DNA from: Variovorax sp. WDL1
GTDB taxonomy: Bacteria; Pseudomonadota; Gammaproteobacteria; Burkholderiales; Burkholderiaceae_C
NCBI RefSeq assembly: GCF_001541225.1
Contig: NZ_LMTS01000257.1
Coordinates: 13,732 to 61,643 of the forward strand
Direction of reading: 5' to 3'
Length of the DNA: 47,912 bases
This document shows positions 22,379 through 33,146 of this stretch, in pieces (position 1 is the stretch's first letter; every line of letters starts with the position of its first letter). Position numbers and translations under genes: made by a program. The notes beneath the pieces were generated by a model, which saw nothing but the letters and a program-made list of their open reading frames with translations, ran no database searches and had not been told where the DNA came from.

Positions 22379-23206
22379 ATGCCGCAACGCCCTCGCTCCC
22401 ACGCGCCCATCCCGCTGCGCCGGCTGCTGCCGAGCACGGTCGGAGGCGCGTGCGCGCTGTTGATTTTGGCGCTCGCAGGCACCGCAGTGGAGTCCGCCGG
22501 CGCCCAGGTCCCGACCCAGGGCGCAGGCCCGAAGAGCGCCGCGGCCGCGGCGAGGCCGGCGGCACCATCCAAGCCTTTGTGGCGCGACCTGAGCGCCCGC
22601 CAGCAGCGCGCCCTTGAGCCGCTTGCGTCGCAGTGGGACAGCCTGACCGAGCCCCACAAGCGCAAATGGCTGGCCCTTTCGCGCAACTACGCGAGGCTGT
22701 CGCCGGCCGAGCAGGAAATCCTCCACAGCCGGATGACCGAGTGGGCCACGCTGAGCAACCAGCAACGCTCGCAGGCTCGCTTCAACTTCGCCGAGGTGAA
22801 GCAGGTTCCGGTCGACGAGCGCAAGGCCAAGTGGGAGGCCTACCAGGCGCTCAGCGAGGAAGAAAAACGCGAGCTGGCCGCACGCGCCAAGCCCCGCCCC
22901 GGTGCCGCGGCGACGATCCGGCCGGTGCCGGCCCAGAAGCTGGTCCAGCTCCCCGCTGCAACGCCTGACGCGCAACACACCCCGCGCATCCAGCTGGCGC
23001 CGCCCACGTCCATGTCGCAGCCGTCTCCCGTGCGCCTGCCTGCCGCCGCTCCGGGCGTGACCCGTGTGGCAGTCCCGACATCCGGCCCGCCTGTCGCCGC
23101 AGAGGCGCAGGTGCCGGCACCTCCCGCCCCGGCTGCCCCGGCGGATGCCTCGGCCTCGGCCACGTCTCCGGTGCGCACCAGCGATCAGCCCCCCGCCGCC
23201 CCGTGA
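22379..23206 (+). CDS. DUF3106 domain protein, exported or membrane-anchored
   Basis: A 275-residue protein. A hydrophobic segment at about residues 23-42 acts as a signal peptide or anchor. The DUF3106 core (about 60-170) is a Trp-rich helical repeat: LWRDLSARQQRALEPLASQWDSL, HKRKWLALSRNYARL, EQEILHSRMTEWATL and ERKAKWEAYQAL, each about 18-25 residues with conserved Trp and Leu. The last 100 residues are Pro/Ala-rich and probably disordered, reaching into the cell wall. It starts 15 bases after the DUF3619 gene and 12 before the RDD gene, so it belongs to the sigma-factor operon. Function unknown; a periplasmic sensor or partner of the sigma system is possible. Confidence 0.8.
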   Translation: MPQRPRSHAPIPLRRLLPSTVGGACALLILALAGTAVESAGAQVPTQGAGPKSAAAAARPAAPSKPLWRDLSARQQRALEPLASQWDSLTEPHKRKWLALSRNYARLSPAEQEILHSRMTEWATLSNQQRSQARFNFAEVKQVPVDERKAKWEAYQALSEEEKRELAARAKPRPGAAATIRPVPAQKLVQLPAATPDAQHTPRIQLAPPTSMSQPSPVRLPAAAPGVTRVAVPTSGPPVAAEAQVPAPPAPAAPADASASATSPVRTSDQPPAAP

Positions 23207-23218
23207 TACAAGCTGCCG

Positions 23219-23788
23219 ATGCCTTCCAGTTCCTCCGACAGCGCCGGCGCCCGCGGCACGGCCTTTCCTGATCCCTCCGCCCCCGCCTTTCCCCCCGCGC
23301 TGTGCGCGCCCGGCCTGTGGCGGCGCATGGCCTGCTGGCTCTACGAGGGCATGTTGCTGTTCGCCGTGGTGTTCGTCGCGGGCTGGCTGTTCAGCACGCT
23401 GGGCCAGATGCGCGACGCCATGGATTCACGCCGGCATCTGCTGCAGGCATTTCTGTTCGTCGTGTTCGGGGTCTACTTCGTCTGGTTCTGGTCCAAGGGA
23501 CAGACGCTGGCCATGAAGACCTGGGGCATCCGCGTGGTCGACCGGCTCGGCCGGCCGGTCACGCAAGGCCGTGCGCTGCTGCGCTATCTGCTTTCCTGGG
23601 TCTGGTTCCTGCCGCCGCTGGCCGCCATCGCGCCTTTCGGGCTGGGTGGCGGCGAGTCCGCGGTGCTGATCCTGGGCTGGGTGATCGTCTGGGCGCTACT
23701 TTCGCGCTTTCACGCCGAACGGCAGTTCTGGCACGACGCCTGGGCCGGCACCCGCCTCATCCCCTCCAAACCCTTGAGCCGCCGATGA
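23219..23788 (+). CDS. RDD family membrane protein
   Basis: A 189-residue integral membrane protein. The RDD-domain signature is seen: RRMACWLYEGMLLFAVVFVAG (about 36-56) with the Arg and acidic residue in the first helix, a second helix around LLQAFLFVVFGVYFVWFW, then QTLAMKTWGIRVVDRLGRPVTQGRALLRYLLSW, and a last hydrophobic stretch AVLILGWVIVWALL. The C-terminal FHAERQFWHDAWAGTRLI is also typical. RDD proteins are of unknown or transport function. It follows the DUF3106 gene by 12 bases and overlaps dgkA by ATGA, so the operon runs from the sigma factor to the lipid kinase. Confidence 0.88.
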   Translation: MPSSSSDSAGARGTAFPDPSAPAFPPALCAPGLWRRMACWLYEGMLLFAVVFVAGWLFSTLGQMRDAMDSRRHLLQAFLFVVFGVYFVWFWSKGQTLAMKTWGIRVVDRLGRPVTQGRALLRYLLSWVWFLPPLAAIAPFGLGGGESAVLILGWVIVWALLSRFHAERQFWHDAWAGTRLIPSKPLSRR

Positions 23789-24234
23789 CACGCCGCGCCG
23801 CTCCCTCGTCGAACAGAACCAGCGCGGAGGGTAGTCCAGTAGGCACCGTCGACAGCCCCGTCAATCCCCAGAAGTCGCGGCGCGGCCTGGAGCGCATCTG
23901 GCACGCCACCCTCATCTCGCTCGACGGCTTTCGTGCCGGCTGGGCCGAGGCAGCCTTCCGCCAGGAAGTGCTGTGCGCCATCGTCATGGTGCCGGCTGCC
24001 TTCTGGGTCGGCCGGACCTGGGTCGAAACCGCATTGCTCGCGGCCGTGGTGGTCCTGGTGATGATCGTCGAGCTGGTCAACACCGGCATCGAGGCGGCCG
24101 TCGACCGCGTGGGCCCGGAATGGCACTCCTTCTCCAAGAACGCCAAGGACGTTGGCAGCGCCGCGGTGCTGCTGTCCATCCTCCTGTGTTGCGGCGTCTG
24201 GTCCGCTGCGTTGTGGCACCGCTTCTCGGGCTAG
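23785..24234 (+). CDS. dgkA: Diacylglycerol kinase
   Basis: A 149-residue inner-membrane kinase recycling diacylglycerol to phosphatidic acid with ATP. After a polar N-terminal extension of about 35 residues come three membrane helices. The family signature ELVNTGIEAAVDRVG followed by AKDVGSAAVLL is intact, and the early helix contains LDGFRAGWAEAAFRQE. ATG 23785 overlaps the RDD stop (ATGA), indicating coupling; the open frame to 23302 is inside the RDD gene. The N-terminal extension is longer than in E. coli DgkA (about 122 residues). Confidence 0.93.
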   Translation: MTRRAAPSSNRTSAEGSPVGTVDSPVNPQKSRRGLERIWHATLISLDGFRAGWAEAAFRQEVLCAIVMVPAAFWVGRTWVETALLAAVVVLVMIVELVNTGIEAAVDRVGPEWHSFSKNAKDVGSAAVLLSILLCCGVWSAALWHRFSG

Positions 24235-24288
24235 CGCGAACGGCCCCTATGCAAGCCGCACGTCATTCGATGGCGGCATGATCAAGGA

Positions 24289-24879
24289 ATGACCCCTTCT
24301 TTTTCGATTTGCGTGTATTGCGGTTCGCGCCCCGGCGAGCGGCAGGAGTTCTCGGCGACTGCCCAGTCGGTCGGCCGCTGGATCGGCGAACGCGGCGGGC
24401 AGCTGGTCTACGGCGGCGGCCGCACAGGACTGATGGGCATGGTGGCGGAAGCGACGCGCACCAGCGGCGGGCGCGTGGTCGGCATCATCCCGAAGGCCCT
24501 GGTCGACAAGGAGCTCGCAAACCCCCTGTGCGACGAGCTGCACGTGGTCGACACCATGCACGAGCGCAAGGCCATGATGGGGGAGCGTGCCGATGCCTTC
24601 ATCGCCCTGCCGGGCGGCATCGGCACCTTCGAGGAACTGTTCGAGATCTGGACGTGGCGCCAGCTCGGCTATCACGACAAGCCGGTCGGCATCCTCGATG
24701 TGGCGGGCTACTACGGCGGCCTGCTCGATTTCCTGGCCCACAGCGTGCGCGAGGGCTTCATGGGCGAATGGCAGATGGGACTGATTCGTTCGGGCAACGA
24801 CGCCGCTGCTCTGCTCGATGCGCTGCTCGAAGAGGCGGGGCGCCACCCGCGCGGGGACAAGCTCGCCGAAGTGCTCTGA
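24289..24879 (+). CDS. LOG-family protein, cytokinin riboside 5'-monophosphate phosphoribohydrolase type
   Basis: A 196-residue Rossmann-fold protein of the LOG (TIGR00730) family, which cleaves nucleoside 5'-monophosphates to base and ribose 5-phosphate; once misnamed lysine decarboxylase. Seen: SICVYCGSRPGERQEFSATAQSVG at the N-terminus, LVYGGGRTGLMGMVAEA with the nucleotide-binding glycines, HERKAMM, and the catalytic motif PGGIGTFEELFEIWTW. It starts 54 bases after dgkA on the same strand and is convergent with glnB. Its physiological substrate in this bacterium is uncertain. Confidence 0.9.
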   Translation: MTPSFSICVYCGSRPGERQEFSATAQSVGRWIGERGGQLVYGGGRTGLMGMVAEATRTSGGRVVGIIPKALVDKELANPLCDELHVVDTMHERKAMMGERADAFIALPGGIGTFEELFEIWTWRQLGYHDKPVGILDVAGYYGGLLDFLAHSVREGFMGEWQMGLIRSGNDAAALLDALLEEAGRHPRGDKLAEVL

Positions 24880-24920
24880 GCGCCGCCCGCGTGGACGGCG
24901 GCTTCGGCTCCGAGCGCCGC

Positions 24921-25259
24921 CTAGACGGCAGCTTCGTCTTCCTCGCCGGTGCGGATGCGCACCACGCGCTCGACGTTGGTCACGAAGATCTTGCCGTCGC
25001 CGATCTTGCCGGTGCGCGCGGCGGCGACGATGGCATCGACGCAACGGTCCAGGTCGGCCTCGTTGACGACCACCTCGACCTTCATCTTCGGCAGGAAGTC
25101 GACCACATACTCGGCGCCGCGGTAGAGCTCGGTGTGCCCCTTCTGCCGGCCGAAGCCCTTGACCTCGGTCACGGTGAGCCCGGTGACGCCGACTTCGGCC
25201 AGCGCCTCGCGCACGTCGTCGAGCTTGAACGGTTTGACGATGGCGGTGATTTGCTTCAT
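24921..25259 (-). CDS. glnB: Nitrogen regulatory protein P-II
   Basis: A 112-residue trimeric signal protein that reports nitrogen and energy state to glutamine synthetase control and NtrB. It is nearly collinear with E. coli GlnB: MKQITAIVKPFKLDDVREAL, the T-loop KGFGRQKGHTELYRGAEYVVDF with uridylylation site Y51, TGKIGDGKIF (B-loop) and the C-terminal RIRTGEED. The end RIRTGEED(E)AAV is closer to GlnB than GlnK, and no amtB gene is adjacent, which also favours GlnB. ATG 25259 is the canonical start; the long open frame upstream to 26540 is a shadow of the divergent transporter gene. Confidence 0.96.
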   Translation of the reverse strand: MKQITAIVKPFKLDDVREALAEVGVTGLTVTEVKGFGRQKGHTELYRGAEYVVDFLPKMKVEVVVNEADLDRCVDAIVAAARTGKIGDGKIFVTNVERVVRIRTGEEDEAAV

Positions 25260-25490
25260 AGGGTCTCTTTCTTTCGGGCGATTTCGTTGAACTTGCTGGC
25301 GATAGGGTAGCGCCAATCGGCGCCGAGGCGGCAATGGCCTATCCGGATGCCCACGATGCCTTCGTCCGTCCTGCATGTTGCGTGCCAGGGGCGCGCGAGT
25401 CCAAAAGATTATGTCATTCGCCTTCCTGCGCCGACGGCTTGGGCAGGGCGTCGCGCGCGCAATCCTGCGGACTGATACGCTCGGCAGGCC

Positions 25491-26429
25491 ATGCGCTCTG
25501 GTTCCTCCCCCACCGGCCTCTTCTCCTCGTTCCTCCCCTGGCTCCACAACCAAGCCTATGTCCTGCTGGTGTTCACCACGCTGATCTGGGGCGCCAACGC
25601 CGTGGCCGCCCGGCTGGCGGTGGGCGAGGTCTCGCCGATGATGCTGACCTTCTCGCGCTGGATCGTCTGCTGCCTGGCGCTCGGGCTGTGCGCGCGCCGG
25701 CAGATCGCCCTGCACTGGCGCAGCCTGCTGCCCTCCTGGCGCTTCATCACGGTGATGGGCACGTTGGGCTTCACCGGCTTCAACGCCCTGTTCTACGCCG
25801 CGGCGCATCACACGACGGCCATCAACATCGCAATCATCCAAGGCACCATTCCAGTGCTGGTGCTGCTGGGGAGCCTGCTCTTCTTTCGCACCCGCGTCGG
25901 CGGACTGCAACTGGTGGGCGTGGCGCTCACGCTCGCGGGCATCGTCGTGGTGGCCTCGCGCGGCCATCTCGCGCTGCTGGCCGAACTCGGCTTCAACATC
26001 GGCGACGTCTGGATGATCGTGGCCAGCCTGCTCTACGCCGCCTATGCGCTGGGCCTTCGGCGGCGGCCTGACGTACCGGCCGTCGTCTTCTTCGCGGCGA
26101 GCGCGGCGGTGGCCTGCCTGGTGTCGGTGCCGCTCCTCGTGGCGGAAATCGCCATGGGCGATTTCTTCGTACCCACGCCCACGGGCTGGGCGCTGGTGCT
26201 GTTCGTCGGGCTGCTGCCCTCCTTCGTCTCGCAGGTCACCTTCATCCACGCCGTGGGGCTGATCGGTCCGGCGCGGGCGGGTGTCTTCCTCAACCTGGTG
26301 CCGATCTTCGGGCCGCTGCTCGCGGTGCTCGTGCTCGGCGAGGCGCTGTCGCTCTACCATGCGGTAGCGCTGGCGCTGGTGCTGGGCGGCATCTACATCG
26401 CCGAGACCACCGGCCCGCGCGGCCGCTGA
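25491..26429 (+). CDS. EamA-family (DMT superfamily) transporter
   Basis: A 312-residue inner-membrane protein with ten predicted helices arranged as two EamA repeats: the first from about residue 20 (VLLVFTTLIWGANAVAARLAVGEVSPMMLTFSRW), the second from about 167 (IGDVWMIVASLLYAAYALGLRR). The hallmark ends are seen, FLNLVPIFGPLLAVLVLGEALSLYHAVALALVLGGIYIAE. Such proteins usually export amino acids or other small metabolites; the substrate cannot be read from the sequence. It is divergent from glnB with a 231-base gap and is followed 10 bases later by a FemAB-like gene, probably in one transcript. Confidence 0.9.
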   Translation: MRSGSSPTGLFSSFLPWLHNQAYVLLVFTTLIWGANAVAARLAVGEVSPMMLTFSRWIVCCLALGLCARRQIALHWRSLLPSWRFITVMGTLGFTGFNALFYAAAHHTTAINIAIIQGTIPVLVLLGSLLFFRTRVGGLQLVGVALTLAGIVVVASRGHLALLAELGFNIGDVWMIVASLLYAAYALGLRRRPDVPAVVFFAASAAVACLVSVPLLVAEIAMGDFFVPTPTGWALVLFVGLLPSFVSQVTFIHAVGLIGPARAGVFLNLVPIFGPLLAVLVLGEALSLYHAVALALVLGGIYIAETTGPRGR

Positions 26430-26439
26430 TGGGAAGCCC

Positions 26440-27588
26440 TTGACCGACTTCGTCGTCCGCATCCATGGCGCTGTCTCCGAGGTCGATGCCGCCGCCTGGG
26501 ACAGCCTGCTGGCCGCGCAGTGCGCGCCGTCTCCCTTCATGCGCCACGCCTACCTGGACGCCCTGGAGCAAAGCGACAGCGCCTCGCCCGAAAGCGGCTG
26601 GGCTCCGCGCTTCCTGACCTTGTGGCGCGGCCGCGAGCTGGCCGGGGCCTGCCCGATGTACCTCAAGAGCCACTCGTACGGCGAATACGTGTTCGACTGG
26701 GCCTGGGCCAACGCGTACCAGCAGCACGGGCTGGCCTACTACCCGAAGGCCGTGGTGGCGGTGCCCTTCACCCCGGTGCCGGCAACGCGCCTGCTGGCGC
26801 GCGACGCCGCCAGCCGCGCCTTGCTCGTGCAGGCGTTGCTCGCCTGGTGCAAGGAGGAAGAACTGTCCTCGCTCCACCTGCTCTTCGGCGCCGACGAGGA
26901 CATCGCGGCCTGCGCCGCCGCCGGATTGATGTTGCGACACACCGTTCAATTCCATTGGAAGAACGCACATTGGAAGGATTTCGACGCCTTCCTGGCCAGC
27001 CTCTCCCACGACAAGCGCAAGAAGATCCGCCAGGAGCGCCGCAAGGTGCACGATGCCGGCGTGCGCTTCCGCTGGTCGCGTGGCGCCGACATCTCCGAAG
27101 CCGACTGGGACTTCTTCTACCGCTGCTACGCCCGCACCTACCGCGAGCACGGCAACCCGCCCTACCTGAAGCCCGAGTTCTTCGGCCGCATGGCCGAGGA
27201 TATGCCCGAGGCCTGGCTGCTGTTCATCGCGGAGCGCGGCGGCAAGCCCATCGCCAGCAGCCTGATCGCCCTCTCCGCCGATGCCTCGGTCGCCTATGGC
27301 CGCTATTGGGGTGCGCTCGAGCGCGTGGACTGCCTGCACTTCGAGGCCTGCTACTACCAGCCGCTTGCCTGGTGCATCGAGCACGGCGTGCAGCGCTTCG
27401 AGGGCGGCGCACAGGGCGAGCACAAGATGGCGCGCGCCCTGATGCCGGTGAAGACCACCAGCGCTCACTGGCTGGCCCATCCAGCCTTCGCCGACGCGGT
27501 GGAGCGCTTTCTCGATCGAGAGGACGAAGGCATCGCGAACTATCTCGACCACCTGGGGGAGCGCAGCCCCTTCCGGCAAGCGGGATAA
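26440..27588 (+). CDS. FemAB-like/GNAT-fold protein (DUF482, peptidogalycan biosynthesis-type)
   Basis: A 382-residue cytosolic protein of the FemAB-like branch of the GNAT superfamily. Typical features: an N-terminal half with PFMRHAYLDALEQSDS and PMYLKSHSYGEYVFDWAWANAY, a linker LSHDKRKKIRQERRKV, and a C-terminal acyltransferase-like half with YREHGNPPYLKPEFF and CYYQPLAWCIEHGVQRFEGGAQGEHKMARAL. The start is TTG 26440, preceded by GGGAAG; it lies 10 bases after the EamA stop, so co-transcription is likely. Family members are annotated as N-acetyltransferases or peptidoglycan-related, but no reaction is established. Confidence 0.85.
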   Translation: MTDFVVRIHGAVSEVDAAAWDSLLAAQCAPSPFMRHAYLDALEQSDSASPESGWAPRFLTLWRGRELAGACPMYLKSHSYGEYVFDWAWANAYQQHGLAYYPKAVVAVPFTPVPATRLLARDAASRALLVQALLAWCKEEELSSLHLLFGADEDIAACAAAGLMLRHTVQFHWKNAHWKDFDAFLASLSHDKRKKIRQERRKVHDAGVRFRWSRGADISEADWDFFYRCYARTYREHGNPPYLKPEFFGRMAEDMPEAWLLFIAERGGKPIASSLIALSADASVAYGRYWGALERVDCLHFEACYYQPLAWCIEHGVQRFEGGAQGEHKMARALMPVKTTSAHWLAHPAFADAVERFLDREDEGIANYLDHLGERSPFRQAG

Positions 27589-27652
27589 GCGGCTCGCTCT
27601 CGGGCTCAGCTACGCTGGCTGCGTCCGACACCCGTCACTTCCGGAGACCAGC

Positions 27653-28426
27653 TTGCAACCCGTCCTGCAAAACTTCGACCTCAGTGGGCGCACCGCGCTC
27701 GTCACCGGCTCCAGCGCCGGCATCGGCTACGCGCTGGCGCGCGGGCTCGCCAGCGCAGGTGCGCACATCGTCCTCAACGCACGCAGCACCGACAAGCTCG
27801 AGCAGGCCGCCGCACGGCTGCGCGAGGAAGGCGCCACGGTCTCCACCGCGGCCTTCGACGTGACCTCCGGCGAGGCGGTGAATGCAGCCATCGACCGCAT
27901 CGAGGCGGAGATCGGCGTCATCGACATCCTGGTCAACAACGCCGGCATGCAGCGCCGCGCGCCGCTGGACCAGTTCGAGGAGGCGCATTGGCACGAGCTG
28001 ATGAAGACCAACCTCGACAGCGTGTTCCTGGTCGGCAAGGCCGTGGCGAAGCACATGATCCTTCGCGGGCGCGGCAAGATCGTCAACATCTGCTCGGTAC
28101 AGAGCGAGCTGGGGCGCCCGGGCATCGCGCCCTACACCGCCAGCAAGGGCGCGGTGAAGATGCTGACCAAGGGGATGGCCATCGACTGGGGCCCGCACGG
28201 CATCCAGGTCAACGGCCTCGGCCCGGGCTACTTCAAGACCGAGCTGACCGATGCGCTCGTGAACAACCCCGAGTTCACGTCCTGGCTGGTGGGGCGCACG
28301 CCATCGCGCCGGTGGGGCGATGTGGAAGACCTGGTAGGTGCGGCCGTGTTCCTCGCCAGCGGTGCCTCCAACTTCGTCAACGGCCACATCCTCTACGTGG
28401 ACGGCGGCGTGACCGCCACCCTTTGA
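27653..28426 (+). CDS. idnO: SDR-family oxidoreductase, gluconate 5-dehydrogenase type
   Basis: A 257-residue NAD(P)-dependent dehydrogenase expected to interconvert 5-ketogluconate and gluconate. Seen: the cofactor motif TGSSAGIGYALARGL, NNAGMQRRAPLDQF, and the catalytic S148-Y161-K165 in SVQSELGRPGIAPYTASKG. The ending GASNFVNGHILYVDGGVTATL is standard for this SDR group and for gluconate 5-dehydrogenases. The start is TTG 27653, with CCGGAGA a few bases upstream; no suitable ATG exists before the cofactor motif. Pairing with an idonate 5-dehydrogenase gene 22 bases downstream supports the idnO assignment; other sugar-acid reductases are possible. Confidence 0.82.
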   Translation: MQPVLQNFDLSGRTALVTGSSAGIGYALARGLASAGAHIVLNARSTDKLEQAAARLREEGATVSTAAFDVTSGEAVNAAIDRIEAEIGVIDILVNNAGMQRRAPLDQFEEAHWHELMKTNLDSVFLVGKAVAKHMILRGRGKIVNICSVQSELGRPGIAPYTASKGAVKMLTKGMAIDWGPHGIQVNGLGPGYFKTELTDALVNNPEFTSWLVGRTPSRRWGDVEDLVGAAVFLASGASNFVNGHILYVDGGVTATL

Positions 28427-28448
28427 GCCCGCCCCAAGGAAAGCCAAC

Positions 28449-29483
28449 ATGGAAGCACTCGTCATCCACGCCCCCGGCGACCTGCGCATCGAGGACGTCC
28501 CGACGCCCGAGCTCGGCCCCGGCCAGCTGCGCGTGCGCGTGCGCTGCGGCGGCATCTGCGGCTCCGACCTGCACTACTACCAGCACGGCGGCTTCGGCAC
28601 CGTGCGCATCAAGGAGCCCATGGTGCTGGGCCACGAGGTAGCCGGCATCATCGAGGCCGTGGGTGCCGGCGCGGGCGTGTTCGCGCCGGGCGAGCGCTTC
28701 GCCATCAGCCCGAGCCGCCCCTGCGGCCTGTGCCGCTACTGCCAGCAGGGCCTGCAGAACCATTGCCTGGACATGCGCTACTACGGCAGCGCGATGCGCA
28801 CGCCCCATGTGCAGGGCGCCTTCCGCCAGGAAATCGTGGTGGAGCACTGGCAGGCGCATCGCCTGGCCGACAGCGTGAGCGACGGTGAAGGCTCGATGGC
28901 CGAGCCGCTCTCGGTGGCGCTGCACGCGGTGCGCCGCGCGGGGTCGCTGCTGGGCAAGAGTGTGCTGGTCACGGGCTGCGGCCCGATCGGCGCACTGGCC
29001 ATCATTGCGGCGCGGCGCGCGGGGGCCACGCACATCGTGGCCACCGATGTCGGTTCGCACACGCTGGGCAAGGCAATGAAGGTGGGCGTCGACGAAGTCG
29101 TGAACGTGGCGGAAGAGCCCGACGGGCTGGCACGCTTCACGGCCGGCAAGGGCCAGTTCGACGTGCTGTTCGAGGCCAGCGGCAATCAGCGCGCGCTGGT
29201 CGGCGCCTTCGAGGCGCTGCGGCCGCGCGGGATCATCGTGCAGCTGGGGCTGGGCGGCGAGATGACGCTGCCCGTCAACACCATCGTGGCCAAGGAGTTC
29301 GACCTGCGCGGTGCCTTCCGCTTCCACGAGGAGTTCGCGGTCGCGGTGGAGCTGCTCAACAAGGGGCTGGTGGACGTGAAGCCGCTGATCTCGGCCACGC
29401 TGTCCTACCGCGATTCGGCGCGCGCCTTCGCGCTCGCCGCCGACCGCTCGCAGGCCATGAAGGTGCTACTCAACTTCGACTGA
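28449..29483 (+). CDS. idnD: L-idonate 5-dehydrogenase, zinc-dependent MDR family
   Basis: A 344-residue zinc alcohol dehydrogenase-type enzyme, predicted to oxidise L-idonate to 5-ketogluconate with NAD(P). Seen: catalytic zinc ligands in GGICGSDLHYYQHGG and GHEVAGII, a structural-zinc region CGLCRYCQQGLQNHC with the four Cys, and the nucleotide motif TGCGPIGALAIIAA. The opening DLHYYQHGGFGTVRIKEPM is characteristic of idonate dehydrogenases. With the upstream idnO-type gene it forms an L-idonate to gluconate conversion pair; gluconate kinase and a transporter are not nearby. Confidence 0.87.
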   Translation: MEALVIHAPGDLRIEDVPTPELGPGQLRVRVRCGGICGSDLHYYQHGGFGTVRIKEPMVLGHEVAGIIEAVGAGAGVFAPGERFAISPSRPCGLCRYCQQGLQNHCLDMRYYGSAMRTPHVQGAFRQEIVVEHWQAHRLADSVSDGEGSMAEPLSVALHAVRRAGSLLGKSVLVTGCGPIGALAIIAARRAGATHIVATDVGSHTLGKAMKVGVDEVVNVAEEPDGLARFTAGKGQFDVLFEASGNQRALVGAFEALRPRGIIVQLGLGGEMTLPVNTIVAKEFDLRGAFRFHEEFAVAVELLNKGLVDVKPLISATLSYRDSARAFALAADRSQAMKVLLNFD

Positions 29484-29499
29484 GGTCGAAGGGGGCGCG

Positions 29500-30030
29500 T
29501 CAACCCTTCTTGTAGTTCGCGATGCCGTCCACGATCTCCTTCTTGGCAGCATCGATGCCTTCCCAACCCAGCACCTTCACCCACTTGCCTTGCTCCAGGT
29601 CCTTGTAGTGCTCGAAAAAGTGCGTGATGGCCTTCAGGCGCATCGGGTTCACGTCCTCGACCTTCTTCCAGTGGCTGTAGATGGGCAGCACCTTGTCGGT
29701 GGGCACGGCCAGCACCTTGCCGTCGACGCCCGCCTCATCCTCCATCATCAGGATGCCGATCGGCCGGCAGGGCACGACCACGCCCGGCACCAGTGCCCAG
29801 GGGGTGATGACCAGCACGTCGACCGGATCGCCGTCGCCCGAGAGCGTCTGCGGCACGTAGCCGTAGTTGGTCGGGTAGTGCATCGCCGTCGTCATGAAGC
29901 GGTCGACGAAGATCGCGCCCGACTCCTTGTCGACCTCGTACTTGATCGGATCGGCGTTCATCGGGATCTCGATGATGACGTTGAACGCTTCGGGGGCATC
30001 TTTGCCGGGAGAAACTTGGCCGAGGGACAT
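29500..30030 (-). CDS. ppa: Inorganic pyrophosphatase, soluble family I
   Basis: A 176-residue cytosolic enzyme hydrolysing pyrophosphate to drive biosynthetic reactions. The substrate and metal sites are visible: EIPMNADPIKYEVDKESG, YPTNYGYVPQTLSGDGDPVDVLV (the D.D.VD signature) and KVEDVNPMRLKAITHFFEHYKDLEQGKWV. ATG 30030 is the canonical start; the frame is open to 30114 without family similarity. It is convergent with idnD and divergent from the membrane pyrophosphatase hppA, so two ways of consuming pyrophosphate share one 251-base promoter region. Confidence 0.97.
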   Translation of the reverse strand: MSLGQVSPGKDAPEAFNVIIEIPMNADPIKYEVDKESGAIFVDRFMTTAMHYPTNYGYVPQTLSGDGDPVDVLVITPWALVPGVVVPCRPIGILMMEDEAGVDGKVLAVPTDKVLPIYSHWKKVEDVNPMRLKAITHFFEHYKDLEQGKWVKVLGWEGIDAAKKEIVDGIANYKKG

Positions 30031-30281
30031 AGGACTGTCTTGTAGTGGATAAGTGTTAGAGGGATTCGGACAAACCCGAAGTTTACTTTCCGTGTCACCG
30101 GCCGGTCGCACCAAACGAGACTTTTGCCTGTAAATTGCCCACGTTGGCCAATCGGCCCCGCCTTTTCAGGCATCGGGGCTTCGAGGAAGCAACGCGGCGG
30201 AAGCACTGACCCGTACGCGTTGCGCACAGGCTCCGTGCTTTCGTCTCCACAAGTCACAACGAACGAATGGAGAAGCAAGGC

Positions 30282-32450
<2,169 letters not shown>

Positions 32451-32475
32451 GGCTTCGGTAGGCCCGCAGGCGCAT

Positions 32476-32493
32476 CGGCGGCGCTGGCCGCCG
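32476..32493. terminator. Possible terminator hairpin between hppA and a convergent gene
   Basis: CGGCGGC-GCTG-GCCGCCG is a perfect 7-base-pair GC stem with a 4-base loop, 25 bases after the hppA stop and 6 bases beyond the end of the convergent gene. There is no T-run on either side, so it may only slow polymerase or protect 3' ends. Confidence 0.3.
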
Positions 32494-32499
32494 GCGCGC

Positions 32500-33060
32500 T
32501 CAGTTCAGGCTGGCCGGCAGTGCGCCCTGCTCGGTGCGCAGCGGCACGCCCTGGAGCGTGTCGAAGTCGGACGGCGACTCCGGCGGACGCGTCTCTTCCA
32601 TCTCGTGCAGCGAGGCAACCCAGCGGCCTGCCGCGGAGTTGGCGGGCTCGTCATTGGTGAAGACGCCGTCGCGAATGTAGAAAGTCTCGCCGGCGGGACG
32701 CTCGGAGTGCAATTCGATGAGCCGCCCAATCGGGAAGGTGTAGGTGACCAGCTTCTCCTTGGTCTTTCGATCCTTGCCGCCGCAATTGAAGAAGCCTTCG
32801 GCGGCAATCACGATGCAGGAGCCGTCGACTTCCGCCTCCGCTTCGCCGCCGAGGCGCCACACGGCGGTGGGCAGCCGCACACGCACCTTGTCGATGACCA
32901 GGTCGCGCTGCCGGTTCAGGGCCGTGAGCGGAGGGACCAGCGAACGCAATTGCCGCAAGCGCTCGGCGAAGTTGTCGTCCATGGTGAACTCCACGTGGTG
33001 GGTGGCGCCACCGGAGCGCTTGACGACCTGCATGACGACATGACGGGCAGGCCGGCTCAT
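32500..33060 (-). CDS. Hypothetical protein, 186 aa
   Basis: I do not recognise a family. The protein is soluble with no signal peptide. It opens RPARHVVMQVVKRSGGATHHVEFTMDDNFAERLRQLRSLVPPL, then contains a beta-rich middle (VRLPTAVWRLGGEAEAEVDGSCIVIAAEGFFNCGG) and a polar C-terminal half ending in a low-complexity tail from about residue 155. Composition looks like a real protein and it fills the space between hppA and an AT-rich promoter region. Upstream lies a large interrupted palindrome (33147-33192) overlapping a plausible promoter, so the gene is probably repressed or induced under specific conditions. Function unknown. Confidence 0.65.
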   Translation of the reverse strand: MSRPARHVVMQVVKRSGGATHHVEFTMDDNFAERLRQLRSLVPPLTALNRQRDLVIDKVRVRLPTAVWRLGGEAEAEVDGSCIVIAAEGFFNCGGKDRKTKEKLVTYTFPIGRLIELHSERPAGETFYIRDGVFTNDEPANSAAGRWVASLHEMEETRPPESPSDFDTLQGVPLRTEQGALPASLN

Positions 33061-33146
33061 CGCAGGCCGCCCTTGCCGTCGTCATGGACGCGCCGCAACC
33101 AATAGCAGTGAATGGTTTTAAGCGAATTCATTTAATCGACCGTGAA

